From Calcarisporiella thermophila CBS 279.70 (taxonomy: Eukaryota > Calcarisporiellomycota), in contig NW_027192192.1 of NCBI RefSeq assembly GCF_041956535.1, positions 333,247 to 397,246 of the forward strand: a DNA stretch of 64,000 nucleotides. Reading direction: 5' to 3'. The notes under the pieces are model-generated. The model ran no database searches. It had not been told where the DNA came from and saw only the letters and a list, made by a program, of their open reading frames with translations. Numbering within the stretch: the stretch's first letter is position 1; each line of letters starts with the position of its first letter. The position numbers and the translations under genes are program-made. Of the stretch, positions 1 through 15,001 are shown piece by piece.

Positions 1-1167
1 ACCTCGACACCTGCCGTCAAAAGTAATGAATCCACGCCAGAAAGTGCGGCCTCTAAGCGAAAAACTTCAGGGCGGACCGCTAAAGGGACCAAAGCTAGCG
101 CATCAAAAACTAAAACAAAAAAGACGAATAAAAAGGAATTATCCGAGATGGAAACGGACGCGGCGACGTCTACGGCAGGCAAAACAGTAGCAGCTTCACA
201 ATCAAGGAAGGCGTCCGGTGCAAACTCTTCCGAAGAATTGAGTGGGAGTGGTAAAAAGCTCAAGGGAGCGGACTCCCTGACCGGTGTTCGAGATCATTCT
301 CGCAAACGCCAGCCGGCGGGAGGAGGAGCAGCAGCAATAGATTCCACTGATTCCACTCCGCCAACTCGACGAGTCAACAAGCCCAAATCAAACGATATCA
401 AACCAAACTCACTAGAAAAGAAAGCGTATATATCACCATCGTCATCGTCCCACAGCATCTCCAAGCGAGAGATCCCGCGCTCCGTAGCTGATTCCATGTC
501 TTACAGCAGGCAACACTTATCCCCACTTGTGGGAGAACTGTCAGACACGGGAACAAAAGCTCTTAGCCAGTCAAATCGAAACGGCCATACCCGCAGCACA
601 AGTGCAAGCTCACTCTCCTCACCTGAAACGGCAGCCGCTGACCGCAAACGAAAAGTCGACACCGGCGCAAAGTCAGACACCACGCGCCCCTATAAAATCC
701 CCAAGCGTAATGGTGGCCAGGTTGCAAATGAGCTCAAAATTGTGGACAATCTTGACGCGGTGTCCACATCCTCTTCCGCAAGCAACAGCGCTTCCACCAC
801 TCCCCTTCCCCGAGTAACAACTGTTGCGGAACTGCGCTCACTGCACGAATTATTCGCTGTTAAATACGCCGAGTACTCTGCTCTTAATGATCGCATTCAG
901 CGCGAGCGACCGCAATTGGACGAGCTTTCTAAAAGGCTACAGCAAGCGCCTGCTGGTAGCGCAGAATACTCTCGAACTTTACACAAGATGACAGACTTAG
1001 TTCAGTCTCTTGGCATACGACAGATGTCAGCGAAATATATGCGGCTTCATAGAGAGATCGAGCGGATGAAGCGTGAGATTTGGAGCGCACATGAGCAGCT
1101 GTTCAAAGATCACCCGCATCTCCAACATCTTCAGCAACAGCAACACCATCAGCCCTCGGCTGCATGA
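1..1167 (+). CDS. ELL-like RNA polymerase II elongation factor, C-terminal part (5' end outside window)
   Basis: The frame is open from base 1, so the first ATG at 148 is probably internal; 388 residues are visible. Most of it is low-complexity, rich in Ser, Lys, Thr and Ala with basic stretches. The last ~105 residues form a charged helical segment (starting TTVAELRSLHELF, with YAEYSALNDRIQ and later SAKYMRLHREIERMKREI) that fits the occludin/ELL homology domain. Known for the family: ELL proteins raise Pol II elongation rate, and this C-terminal domain contacts EAF partners and the super-elongation complex in the nucleus. The assignment rests on this domain only; an occludin-like domain in another fungal protein is the alternative. 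The protein ends in a His/Gln-rich tail. Confidence 0.6.
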   Translation, partial: TSTPAVKSNESTPESAASKRKTSGRTAKGTKASASKTKTKKTNKKELSEMETDAATSTAGKTVAASQSRKASGANSSEELSGSGKKLKGADSLTGVRDHSRKRQPAGGGAAAIDSTDSTPPTRRVNKPKSNDIKPNSLEKKAYISPSSSSHSISKREIPRSVADSMSYSRQHLSPLVGELSDTGTKALSQSNRNGHTRSTSASSLSSPETAAADRKRKVDTGAKSDTTRPYKIPKRNGGQVANELKIVDNLDAVSTSSSASNSASTTPLPRVTTVAELRSLHELFAVKYAEYSALNDRIQRERPQLDELSKRLQQAPAGSAEYSRTLHKMTDLVQSLGIRQMSAKYMRLHREIERMKREIWSAHEQLFKDHPHLQHLQQQQHHQPSAA

Positions 1168-2105
1168 CGCCTCTATCAAATAGGTGCGATACTCTGTAAA
1201 AATATTGAGAATGGAAATATATATTTCTATTTACAATGCCATTTATTACTATATAATCATTTATTTTATTAAACTTGAAAATTTCTACCTGAACTCTTTA
1301 ATAATATATTTCCCTTTTATTTCACTTTATAATTTTCACTGCGTTTGGATCATGCCTCTCATAAACTCTCACCAGATAGATCACTCAGTTAAATATTTAC
1401 AATGCTGGGCGATAATGAAAAGGCTACTTTCCCTTGGCTATATGCCGCTGGGACGCCCTGATAACTGAGATATCCAAACGTACATGTATTCTGGAGATTG
1501 CAAGTTAGTTGCCTTGGTATGCTCGAATAATTCGAAAAAAAAAAATAACGAAGGCTAGATTTCGCATTGTGTTATCGTTACGTGGTAACTCCGTACAATC
1601 TCAATTCTATTGAAGGCCCTAGTATGCATTGACCACATTAGTTGTCATTCAAATAATACTTTGGCACGCTAGTATTTTAAATGAACGGGGCCAATACCCA
1701 TCACAGGCAAAACTTGGCCAGTGCTAAAAAACCATTGAGGGGAAATTTCGACTGGTAGGGGTGCAGGTACTGTTGCGCAGATAATGGCTCAAAGAAGAAG
1801 AAATAAAATGAAAAAAGTGTATAGGGAAATGCAGATTGTTTGTATGTGCAGACCATTGCATGAAAAAGGGGGAATGTACGATCAATGCGGGTACGATCCA
1901 TAGATGCTGAAACGAACAAGTTTCAATTGGAATTTTTATTAGGAAGAATGTTGCGAGGATGGTATAACGGGGTATACTTCTATACTAAAATAACCCAAGA
2001 AGGTTCTACATGATTAACTCAATACGATTTAAGTGTTAGATAACAATGTTATATGAAAAAATATATTTGAGATGACTATGAAAACTACTAGGCTGAATTG
2101 TATTT
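1168..2105. other. Intergenic, AT-rich, no gene recognised
   Basis: This is the 3' flank of the ELL-like gene. Short AT-rich open frames are present but none resembles a protein. No RNA gene or repeat was recognised before the retroelement cluster. Confidence 0.5.
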
Positions 2106-2121
2106 ATTTAATTTAGATATT

Positions 2122-2294
2122 TTTCTTTTGAGATTAAAGGATCTTTTATTGAAAAGTCTCCTATACAAGTTAAATGAAAGGATTATACACTCTCTACCAT
2201 TGCTTACATGTATTGCTTGTTTTACTGATGTCTACCAATATCAAACTATTAACGAAGTAGCTTAATACTCGATTCCTAGAGTATGTCCAGCACT
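2122..2294 (-). mobile_element. 5'-truncated, internally inverted LINE 3'-end fragment
   Basis: Positions 2122-2178 match the 3' tail of the LINE at 62763 onward in the same orientation (shared TTTTGAGATTAA, GGATC and TTTATTGAAAAGT). Positions about 2185-2232 match LINE bases about 62835-62885 in the opposite orientation (shared ACCATTGCTTACATGTATT). A sense 3' end joined to an antisense upstream piece is the known product of twin priming in LINE insertion. The fragment lies between two near-identical 16-mers, ATTTAATTTAGATATT at 2106-2121 and ATTAAATTTAGATATT at 2295-2310, which look like target-site duplications. Confidence 0.6.
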
Positions 2295-2310
2295 ATTAAA
2301 TTTAGATATT

Positions 2311-2645
2311 TTTTTTTTGATCAATCAATGGAAACTTTTATTTAATTTCCATATATTACATGAAGTTAATGTCAATGGACTTAACGAGATATAGGTCCTT
2401 GATCGATAGACTTTCAATCGATATGCGTGTATCGCAGTTGTCGTGAATAGCATGTACGTGAAACCGATGTAATCTTTTGTACTTATCGTAAGGGCGGTCT
2501 TTTTTTCAATAATCAAGACTCAGCTTCTGATCAAGTGGATAGCAGTCACAAACTAAGAGTAAGTGCTGGTGGGGGAAGTGGGATTCGAACCCACGCCGTT
2601 CACATCGGCATCCCAGGGATAGTCCACTACACTAACCCTCCCCCC
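2311..2645 (-). mobile_element. tRNA-derived SINE with intact 16-bp target-site duplications
   Basis: The 335-bp element is flanked by perfect direct repeats ATTAAATTTAGATATT at 2295-2310 and 2646-2661. Read on the minus strand, it starts with a tRNA-like head at 2645-2570. The head has a 7-bp acceptor helix, an A box TAGTGTAGTGG (2634-2624), a B box GGTTCGAATCC (2591-2581) and a good T-arm. The central part does not fold into a normal anticodon arm, so it is not a functional tRNA. A body follows, ending in an A-tail (T-run at 2311-2318). The last ~35 bases before the tail (GA..AATGGA..CTTTTATT) resemble the LINE 3' end at 62763. Head, tail and duplications together define a SINE. Perfect duplications suggest recent insertion. 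Confidence 0.75.
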
Positions 2646-2726
2646 ATTAAATTTAGATATTATTAATATTTCGACTGCGCCACATTTGCAAATACTAACA
2701 TTATTCTGTGAAACATTTTTTGTAGA

Positions 2727-2810
2727 GGTGATATGGTCGAGCGGTCTAAGACGTTAGACTCAAGTTCTAATCTGCGTAAGCAGGCGTGGGTTCGAATCCC
2801 ACTGTCACCA
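2727..2810 (+). tRNA. tRNA-Leu(CAA)
   Basis: Acceptor GGTGATA pairs with TGTCACC (one G-T pair), discriminator A. The anticodon stem TTAGA/TCTAA encloses loop CTCAAGT with anticodon CAA. The long variable arm CTGCGTAAGCAG is typical of leucine tRNAs, and the T-arm is CGTGGG-TTCGAAT-CCCACT. No intron is seen, although many fungal tRNA-Leu(CAA) genes have one. Confidence 0.95.
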
Positions 2811-2814
2811 ATTG

Positions 2815-2820
2815 TTTTTT
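2815..2820 (+). terminator. Pol III terminator of tRNA-Leu
   Basis: A run of six T residues starts four bases after the tRNA 3' end. Confidence 0.8.
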
Positions 2821-3631
2821 CCAATTTTTTTTTATATTTTTATATACTAAACGTAATGATTTGGAATTTATGCACACAGGCTATAAACTTATAAGTATAA
2901 CAATAGCATAGGCAGTAGCGCTAAGATATTCAGTTCAAAATTTTTGTTTATTTAAAAATCAACTTTTTTGACTATTTCTAATCAGAACTTTAATGCAGAA
3001 TTGGCTCCGAGCAGAACGATTCGTTTTACGACAAAGTTCTGTGAGAGGCTCCGTGTTTGATATTCTGAATGTTTTTGTGCCATCATCGTTAGTCACCCTC
3101 CAGACACGAACCCTCACCACCGGAGCATACCAGACTGTGGCTGTTGCATTAATTCCAAGAGATGGAATAATTCCTTATGCATTTGTATCTAATTGCTTGT
3201 GACGAATACCTATTCTCAACCTGTTCCACACCCATTCAGTATCCTGGTGCTTATTTGAGAAGGCGCAATATACCTCAAAAGTTTATCCCAGCAAATGAAA
3301 TTGTTTAGCTTGGTTTATTATCAACTTTCACAAGGTTTATTATGTGCACACAACCACAGATATTCGCATTCTTTCTTTAGCACTTATGGCTTTTCTCTCT
3401 CACCTCAACACGCCTAAACTTCTTAAGCCAAAACAATAGCCTTCCTCTTCTGGTTCGCTTCTCTGCGTTTTTTTCCTTGGAATATCGGTTGCTTCTCTCC
3501 CCTCTCGAGAAAATATGCCAGGCTCTGATCTACATCTTTAAATATTTTGTTTAAAGTGCTACGCAATCTTTTCTCCAGCCTGAAGTTTTAGCGCACTGCA
3601 GTTTACATTATCGGCTCCTCTTCAACAATTA
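2821..3631. other. Intergenic, no gene recognised
   Basis: A 69-codon open frame at 2993-3202 has no recognisable domain and no supporting context. The segment 3370-3630, rich in CT tracts, may hold the promoter of the next gene. Confidence 0.4.
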
Positions 3632-4184
3632 ATGAACATAATGAACACCAGGGCCACCGCAGTTCTTGTAGACCAATTTTCGACAGAGTCCTTTCTAGAA
3701 GTGAACCAAGAGAAGAGGAGAAAGGCAACGATACAGGAACGCGTGAATCATCGTGCTTTTATAACCCGCACTAAATGTAAAAAGAGAAAACATAAAGGGG
3801 GGAAAGAAAATATCCCTCCTTTGCCCGTGCAGCATATCTGCCTTCCGCGACCCAAACTGGTCCCAGTACTGTGTATACTGGAGCCGACTCGGCTAGGTCA
3901 AGGGGTTCGAGTGCTCAATTCTCGTCATGGTATGAGCGGGAAAACCTTACCGAAAGGTAGGCTGGCTAATGTCTTGGTCGAGTGTTCACGCTAGATTTCT
4001 ATTATCATGTTTAACTCGACAACATTCATTCGTTCACCCATTCTATTTCACATCCAAAGAAAAGTTTATGCATTTTTCTTCATCCATTGCAGGAACGGGT
4101 CGGGACTGGTTTATCATGATCCAAATTGTAGGCTGTAAATATCGATTATCATTTATGTATGATCATAATAATATATGCGTTTAA
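3632..4184 (+). CDS. Small basic hypothetical protein with KEN-box-like motif
   Basis: Predicted as two exons, 3632-3956 and 4093-4184 (donor GTAGGC, acceptor TTGCAG), giving 138 residues. Without splicing the frame ends at 3994. The N-terminal half is basic (KCKKRKHKGG), followed at once by KENIPPLP, which fits the KEN degron recognised by APC/C-Cdh1; RPKL about 15 residues later could be a minimal D-box (RxxL). No enzymatic domain is visible. The motif combination would suit a small cell-cycle regulator degraded in mitosis or G1, but this is inference from short motifs. The alternative is a non-coding region with a chance frame. Confidence 0.35.
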
Positions 4185-4226
4185 TATCTTCAAAATATAA
4201 GCTATTTTGTTTTATAATTCTAAAAC

Positions 4227-5029
4227 CTATTTCTGCTTATCAGCACCCCTCTCTAACTTGTCAATTACCACACTTGTCACCAGCTCACGTAGTCGTTCAT
4301 CCTTTTCTTCCTCGCCCACGCTAGCAGTCATGATTTCCTCCACACGGTTAAAGAATGCACTTCCATTGGGTATATCATTTTCTTCGCCAGTTGCGTTTTC
4401 ATCATGATTGACTTCTTCATTCAAATGTGAATAAGCTTCTGTGATCTGTGGTGGGACCTCCTCGCCTGTCTTGGACCTTAAATATGCAGCAGCTTCTTCC
4501 CAGCCTTCTTCAAATGCAACCACTGCAGCCTAAATAATAAACTGAGTTAGAAAGGTCGCAACCTTGTATATCGCGATCATATCCTACCGTTTTTCCTTCT
4601 GAATTCTTAACTGTAGGATCCGCTCCAAATTCCAAAAGCATTTCTGCCATCTCTTTCTCCTCTGCAACATAGAGAGGTGTGTCTCCGCAGTGATCGCGTT
4701 GATTTACATCTGCTCCACGCTCTATGAGGAACTTAACGAGTTCATAGTGATTGTAGGAAACTGCTGCTTGTCTAAAACCAATAACAAAATAGCATGGATT
4801 AAAATTAACGAAGATATTGTAGTAGTCGGATTAATTCCAATACTTTACAGTGGCGTATACCCAAAGTCATCTTCAGCATTTACATCTATTCCGGAATCAA
4901 GAAGCTCCTTAACTCGATCCAGCTTACCATCCCCTATACTCTTATAAGAATTGATGGATACTTGCAATTCACGGAGAAATTACGATTAGTTTTACCAGCA
5001 GCCAGCCAAATATTATCTGTTGTTGCCAT
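4227..5029 (-). CDS. Ankyrin-repeat protein, YAR1-like
   Basis: Four exons: 5029-4996, 4933-4849, 4771-4588, 4529-4227; 201 residues. The spliced protein begins MATTDNIWLAAGDGKLDRVKE and has about three ankyrin units (GDGKLDRVKELLDSGIDVN, then AAVSYNHYELVKFLIERGADVN with GDTPLYVA, then GADPTVKNSEGKT). An acidic helical tail follows. Length, repeat number and acidic tail resemble yeast Yar1 (200 residues), the ankyrin chaperone of ribosomal protein uS3. Ankyrin repeats are poor guides to function, so the name is tentative. It is divergent from RRP43, sharing a 130-bp promoter region. Confidence 0.7.
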
Positions 5030-5159
5030 TGTCCTCTGATATTTTTGAAATCGAAGAAACTAATTTTAATAGTTAAGCAAATATAAAATAACGGTCACGA
5101 TATTTTCAGATCGAAAACAGCTCGAAGCCTAAGTTAGATAATCTTCAGCTCTCTCCATA

Positions 5160-6237
5160 ATGGACACTAGCAAAGCTGATACGCCAGCGTTTACATTTGA
5201 TGTCTTTAAGCGCATCCAGCCAAGTGAATACATTCGCCGCTTTTTGGAACAGCAAGTACGCCCAGATGGACGTCCCTTAAATCGGTTTAGAAAGACCGCG
5301 CTTAACACCGGCACAATCACAACTGCCGACGGATCGGCAGTTGCGCGGTTAGGTGGAACTACAGTTGTATGTGGAATAAAGGCTGAAGTTGCAGAGCCAA
5401 AAATTAATAAACCAAACGAAGGATATCTAGGTATTACTCAACAACGTCCAATGGCTTTTGAAGTGATGTTTAATGCAGTTTATCTTATAGTGCCAAATCT
5501 GGAGCTATCACCAATATGTTCGTCCAAGTTTAAACCCGGTCCACCTATGGAGCAGGCTCAAGTAATGAGTGAACTACTAGATACAGTATTTAAACAGTGA
5601 GTCATCAATAAATTGTAAGAGACAAAGTTCGAAATTAATATCGATTGTTCATGTATAGGTGCTCAGTGCTACGATTATCAGACCTTTGCATCGAGGAAGG
5701 AAAAGCAGTATGGGTTCTCTATGCAGATCTTTTGTGCTTGAATTATGATGGAAACGTTATTGATGCGGCTTTAATTGCGTTAGTTTCTGCTCTAAAAAAC
5801 TGTAATACCTATGCATATTTAGTGAATATATATAGTTTATTAATATGCTGTCAATTTAGTGCGACTTCCCAGTGCAAGTTATAACGATGGTTTGGTGAAG
5901 GCAACTGAAGATCGTCCCATCCAAATTCAATTGCAACGGATCCCTCTTTCCTCTACTTTCGCTTTATTTGAGGGGTATGTCTGACCCGCTTTTTATGATA
6001 GCAATTATCTAGCACTATAATTTAATTTATTGATATTACAGGCAATATCTGCTCAGTGATCCCAATGAGGCTGAAGAGTCTATAACCGAAGAGATGATAA
6101 CAGTGGTGGTGGATGAGCGTGGCCAGTTGTGCCACGTGCGTAAAACGGGCGGCTTAAGCACAACACCAGAAATACTTCGGCAATGTATTGAAGCGGCAAG
6201 AAGCCGGTATTCCGAAGTAGAAAAGATTCTTGCATAA
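5160..6237 (+). CDS. RRP43: Exosome core subunit Rrp43 / EXOSC8
   Basis: Five exons: 5160-5430, 5491-5596, 5659-5801, 5860-5974, 6042-6237; 276 residues, the usual size for EXOSC8. Characteristic segments are EYIRRFLEQQVRPDGRPL near the N-terminus, GTITTADGSAVARLGGTTVV, VPNLELSPICSSKFKPGPP, and VLYADLLCLNYDGNVIDAAL. It has an RNase PH fold and forms part of the catalytically inert six-membered ring of the RNA exosome, which passes 3' ends to Rrp44/Rrp6 in nucleus and cytoplasm. Intron 1 (60 bp) keeps the frame open, so only homology reveals it. Confidence 0.93.
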
Positions 6238-6466
6238 TATTTGTAAATAAAAGTTGTTTTACAACCATGGTTGTAGTGAAAGGACATTTTTTTTCTCGCA
6301 TATAAGTGAGCAAATTAAGCCTACTATAGAGCTGAAAGATTCTGCGCAAATTTTATTTCATTAGCAATCAAAACTTGGTCTTTATTCTCGATAAAAAGCA
6401 ATAAAAATTTTTTTGGAAAAAATCATAAATAAATATTTGAAAATCTGCTAGATTAATTCAATGTCT

Positions 6467-7509
6467 CTAGCATGCTATCGCTAGCGCAAGTGGTCCTCCC
6501 TTAGGAGATTTGACTACACCAGCAGAATATTGTGGCATGAACACACGTCTGAATTTGGACGTAGAGTTGCCAATACTACGGTGCCGGACATATCCGGACA
6601 TAAACACAATGCTTCCTGCTTGGATACGTACAGTCACTTGTGAGGATGATTGAGCATCTGTAATAGGAGGATAGAGTTTAGCGAGCCCACGATGAAATTG
6701 CGAGTATTCATCAAGATTATTTGGAGTCACATCTTCGCTATACTCTGAGACATATGGTTCAATGAATAGCGTGCCATTATTCTAAAATTTCTAGATTCAG
6801 TACAATTTTATCAGTTCCTTAACCCGCGAAGTATTACCTCATCAACATCGTCAAGCGCTATCCAGCAAGAAATTGAAGGAACAACACTTGATATGTTATC
6901 CATATACTCTGAATCCTGGTGCCACGCAAACTGCGCTTGAGAACTCCTAGGAGGTTTGACAATATACTGCTCATTAAACTAAAAGATTTATTGACAAATT
7001 GTATAGTATAATATGAAAGAACTTTATAATCATTATCGGTATTTACCAAATATACATTTTCAAACAGCAAAAACTGCTTGGCAATAGCAGGAATTTTTCC
7101 TAAAAGCAGTGATATAACATCTCTATTAATTTGTGAGCGCATGTTTACGTAGGTATCACGATTTGTCTTGTAATCTTTATCATCGGGAGCATCAAAGTAT
7201 CCACAGGAGAGTGTCTCTGCATTATGATGGTAAGCGAAGCATTCAATATTACTTTTGATGAAGCATTTACCTATAACGCATCCCATATCGCAAAGTAAGT
7301 CGCGATCGTTGTAAACAAAATTAACTAATACATCGCATTCATCGCGAAGTAGTTTGATTTCTGTTTGCGAAAGAACTGTTTATTTGAACAGAGATGAACT
7401 ATAAGTTGAAAATAAGGAAGTCATCAAAAAAAATAAGACCATTCTCGCAAATCGCATAGCCTTTCGTGTGGAATTGGTGAATTAGAGAATTCGAGATCCT
7501 CATTTTCAT
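6467..7509 (-). CDS. Phytanoyl-CoA dioxygenase (PhyH) family Fe(II)/2-oxoglutarate oxygenase
   Basis: Five exons: 7509-7440, 7375-7271, 7216-7047, 6978-6838, 6781-6467; 266 residues. The N-terminus (LIHQFHTKGYAIC, then LLRDECDVL) matches the start of PhyH proteins. The iron ligands are visible as HQD in QFAWHQDSEYM and a later His in MSGYVRHRSIGN, with the 2-oxoglutarate-binding Arg a few residues on. The substrate cannot be told from sequence; relatives hydroxylate fatty acyl-CoAs or small metabolites. Exon 1 uses a weak donor (GTCTTA), so the extreme N-terminus is less certain. It lies 101 bp downstream of UBA4 on the same strand. Confidence 0.8.
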
Positions 7510-7610
7510 ATATACAAATTTTTACATTAATTTAAGTCTAGGATTCCATTACTCTTCCTTCGATAGAAAGTCACAATTAAAAGCCACAGAATGGTTTATT
7601 TCTCCTATAT

Positions 7611-9279
7611 CTAATACACTGGAAAATCGCTATCTATCTCTCGAGACCATTGTCTTAGTCCTCCGATAATATCTTTTGATATAATTCCAAATCTTCTCAA
7701 AATATCGACTGCTAATTGTGAATCATTTCCCAGACGGCATATTACATACACTATCAATATACAGTTAATAAAAGGAAATTTGTAAATATCTTGAATAAAT
7801 ATTAGCTTACCTGGCTTCGACTCATCTTTTATTGATTCTCTCACCTCGTCGATCCGAGATTCAAGCTGTTTTATAGGCACATTCACACTGCCGTCCAACG
7901 CACATATTTCATATTGCACCTTCTCACGCACATCGAGCAACAAATGAGGAGATGTGCGGTCTTTGTTATATTCTTGAACCGTAATACGATCTTGTGGTGA
8001 CAAAACTGTTATATCAGGCGTTTTGTCGAGTGCACCTCTTCCACAAAAGGCTACATAGTCAATAAGGCTGCGTTGTGTGGGATTCTCACCACATACACTA
8101 CAATCATGTCGTCGTGCGCGTAACTTGATATGCCGGAACATCGGTGCGGTGGTAGCGGAAAATAGAAGTAGCCATGGCTGCACCTGGTCTAAAGATTTAT
8201 TATAATGAGAATTGAATTCTACTCTGACGAGATAAAACGCTAAAATAACCTTGAATTTCAGCTAAAATTTTGATTGCTTCTAAGGCTTGTAAGCATCCAA
8301 TGATTCCCGGGACTATAAAAATAACAATGAAAATATATCTTATTGATACAGTAGTGAATCAATTCCCATAAATTATTCACATACCAACTCCAAGGACCCC
8401 ATTGTCGGAACAATTTTGAACTGTTTCTGGAGGAGGTGGGGTAGGGTATAAACAGCGATAGCATGGCCCACCCTTCCAGTTATATACAGTAAGTTGACCT
8501 TCAGTGCGAAGTGCGCTTCCAGAAACAAGCGGTTTTCCAAGCATAACACATGCATCATTTAAAAGGTATCGTGTTGCTGCATTGTCGGTACAATCGAGGA
8601 CAAGATCATAAGGCTTTATAAGATTGAGAGCATTTGAGCTGTCGATAAGTAAATCATGAACATGTACTGTAACAGTTGGGTTCAGACTAAGAAAAAATTA
8701 TATTTAAGTTAGTTCTAGTTGAAGAAATAATGTTAGGAAAAATTGAGTATTACTCTTCAATTGCCATCTTTGCAGAAACGACCTTCGAGATACCCGTACG
8801 AGATTCTCCATGAATAATTTGGCGATGAAGATTGGATGTATCTACTGTGTCATAATCCACAATTCCAATTTCTCCCACACCCGCACCAGCAAGATAAAGT
8901 GCAGCAGGGGCACCAAGTCCCCCTGCACCGACAATGAGTATCGATGCTTGACGTAATTTGAGTTGCCCTAAATATAATGTTAGCTAGCCGATATTTTAAA
9001 ACGAAAAGACAGTATTGCAATAAAAAAACCTTTCATTCCAAATCCATCTAGAATTAATTGCCTCCCATATCGCATTATCTCCTCCTTATTTAATCTATTT
9101 TCTCCTTTGCTCATGCTACTCTTTTCTATGCCTTCATTTTTCCTGGATTCTGGGAGCAAAGAGGATTCTACATTGCCGATTTGTAGCAGTTCCTTTAGCT
9201 GTTTATTTTCTAATTCGAGCTTTGCAATCCTGGCTTTAAGCTCATCTATTTCATCTAATTTTATCGTATCTGAAGACAT
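7611..9279 (-). CDS. UBA4: Uba4/MOCS3 adenylyltransferase-sulfurtransferase
   Basis: Six exons: 9279-9030, 8967-8754, 8686-8385, 8312-8250, 8188-7811, 7750-7611; 448 residues (human MOCS3 is 460). A short coiled coil comes first ([20 protein letters not shown]). The E1-like ThiF/MoeB domain follows, with nucleotide loop [21 protein letters not shown], and zinc cysteines CYRC and CSVC. The C-terminal rhodanese domain carries the acceptor cysteine in [10 protein letters not shown]. It activates Urm1 by adenylation and thiolation, feeding tRNA wobble-uridine thiolation and protein urmylation. In organisms with molybdenum cofactor it also serves MOCS2A. All key residues are present. Confidence 0.95.
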
Positions 9280-10332
9280 CGCTTAAAGAGTTTTTAAGTG
9301 TGGCAATTATCTCTACAAACAAATGCTTAAATGCAGCAGTCACAGTCAATTTGACTAACGAATTGCCACACCGCAATTGCATAATTACAAATATAAAGTA
9401 TATCAATCGCTCAAATTATATCCAGACATTAAAAAATAGTAAAGTTCGCTGAATGATTATAATAATCATTGAACAATGTACTACACACAGTATTTTCAAT
9501 AATGTATTCAAACCATAGTTGAAGGAGAGAAAGCATAACATCAGAGGGATTAAGACGAAGTAAATATGCACATTGTGAATATCCTATTAATATACACATT
9601 ATAAAAATTGGAATTTGTTCTCTTGTTTACTGATACTTCGTGTGTCCTTTATAGCTCACAGCCGTTTCATCATGCTTACATAGAACTTGTTGATATACTC
9701 CAATTCTATATTCTTTCACTCATCTGCTCGTTCCTATAATTCCTCCTTATTCTAAAGAATTAAATTTGCCTTGGTTCCTTAACTGTTTCAGGTCAATTTC
9801 AGAACTCCATGAAATTAGCCTATAATTCGCAATGCCCCTATTGAATGCTCATTAATTATTTCTTCTATTACCTGGAGTACGCATAAATTAACCCTTTCCA
9901 AGGATTTATGTATTTTCAAGGTCTTTCTTTTATTTAGCATTTACTAATCTGATTGTATGAAAGAGATGATTCTCCCCTACAAAACTTGTTCACGGAAAAA
10001 TCCTATCGGTATCTAACCTAGGGGAACTTAATAACAGGTACAAGATAATTAAATACAAGGTTTGGTCTTTGGCATAAGGCTTTTGCATATATTTTGTAGG
10101 AGTTGTGACAATTGGAACTAGTATCATATTATCTCATTCCTTTCTATTTCGAGAAAAAAAAAAAAAAGACTGATGGAGTATATGATTAAAATATATGAAA
10201 TATTATATAAAAAAGTACGAGGATAGGTTTAAAATGATAAAATTCTAAAGAAGGGAAAGAATAAAAAAGAGGTCGTGAATTTCTATATCTATGCACAGAT
10301 TTCTGAATTTTATTTTATAAATACTCTCGCAT
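9280..10332. other. Intergenic, AT-rich, no gene recognised
   Basis: It lies between the UBA4 promoter and the 3' end of the deubiquitinase gene. A 13-base A-run is at about 10155. No open frame, RNA gene or repeat was recognised. Confidence 0.5.
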
Positions 10333-14387
<4,055 letters not shown>

Positions 14388-15001
14388 TATGGAATTGAGA
14401 AAAAGAGAAAAATAGAGAAATAGCTATACAAGAAAAGAGGAAATCCAAGGAATTTTCTTCAAGTTTTTTGGCGTATATATTTCGTAGTAATAGCCTTCTT
14501 TTTTTCTTAAAAATTTACAGAGGACATTCGGCGACGGTCTTTTTTAATAACACTAGTTCAACTTCCACTTTGGAACTGAGCAAGTCGGCAAAAAGAAAAA
14601 CAATATCTGAATGCGTCAACAAGTTACGTCACCACATATCGTTCGGAAATTTTCCTTAACATTAATAGACATGAACGGTCGTTGTATTATTATATTTTTG
14701 GCATAGTAGCTTAAGATTTTGATAGATTTGTAGATTTCAAAAAGAATTGTAGAGAATAGCAGAATCATTTAATATACGTTAATAATCACTTTTACTTTCT
14801 TATTTTCACGCGAATATTTAACTAATACCGAGAAGTCGAAAAATTATCGGCTCACCACACGAACCACCAATCGATGCGTGAATCGTACCACCAAATCGAT
14901 TAAATAAGAACAGAAAACAACCATTTCGCCTCTCTCTCTCTTTTATTCACAATTCCCTTCCTTTTTTCTTACCAAACTAGAATCATATACGCCCATTCGT
15001 A
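14388..15001. promoter_or_regulatory. Divergent promoter region, deubiquitinase / ERG6
   Basis: Upstream of ERG6 lies TCACCACAC (14852-14860), one mismatch from the SREBP site core TCACCCCAC, 142 bp before the start codon. It is followed by a duplicated motif, ACCACCAATCGAT (14863-14875) and ACCACCAAATCGAT (14887-14900). Sterol genes are SREBP targets in several fungi, so a sterol-response role is a reasonable guess, not a demonstration. A CT-rich tract precedes the ERG6 start. Confidence 0.4.

Noticed and set aside
2570-2645. tRNA gene, possibly His(GTG), on the minus strand
   Set aside because: A and B boxes and acceptor/T arms are good, but the central region gives no normal anticodon arm. 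There is no T-run terminator, and the unit is the head of a SINE flanked by target duplications.
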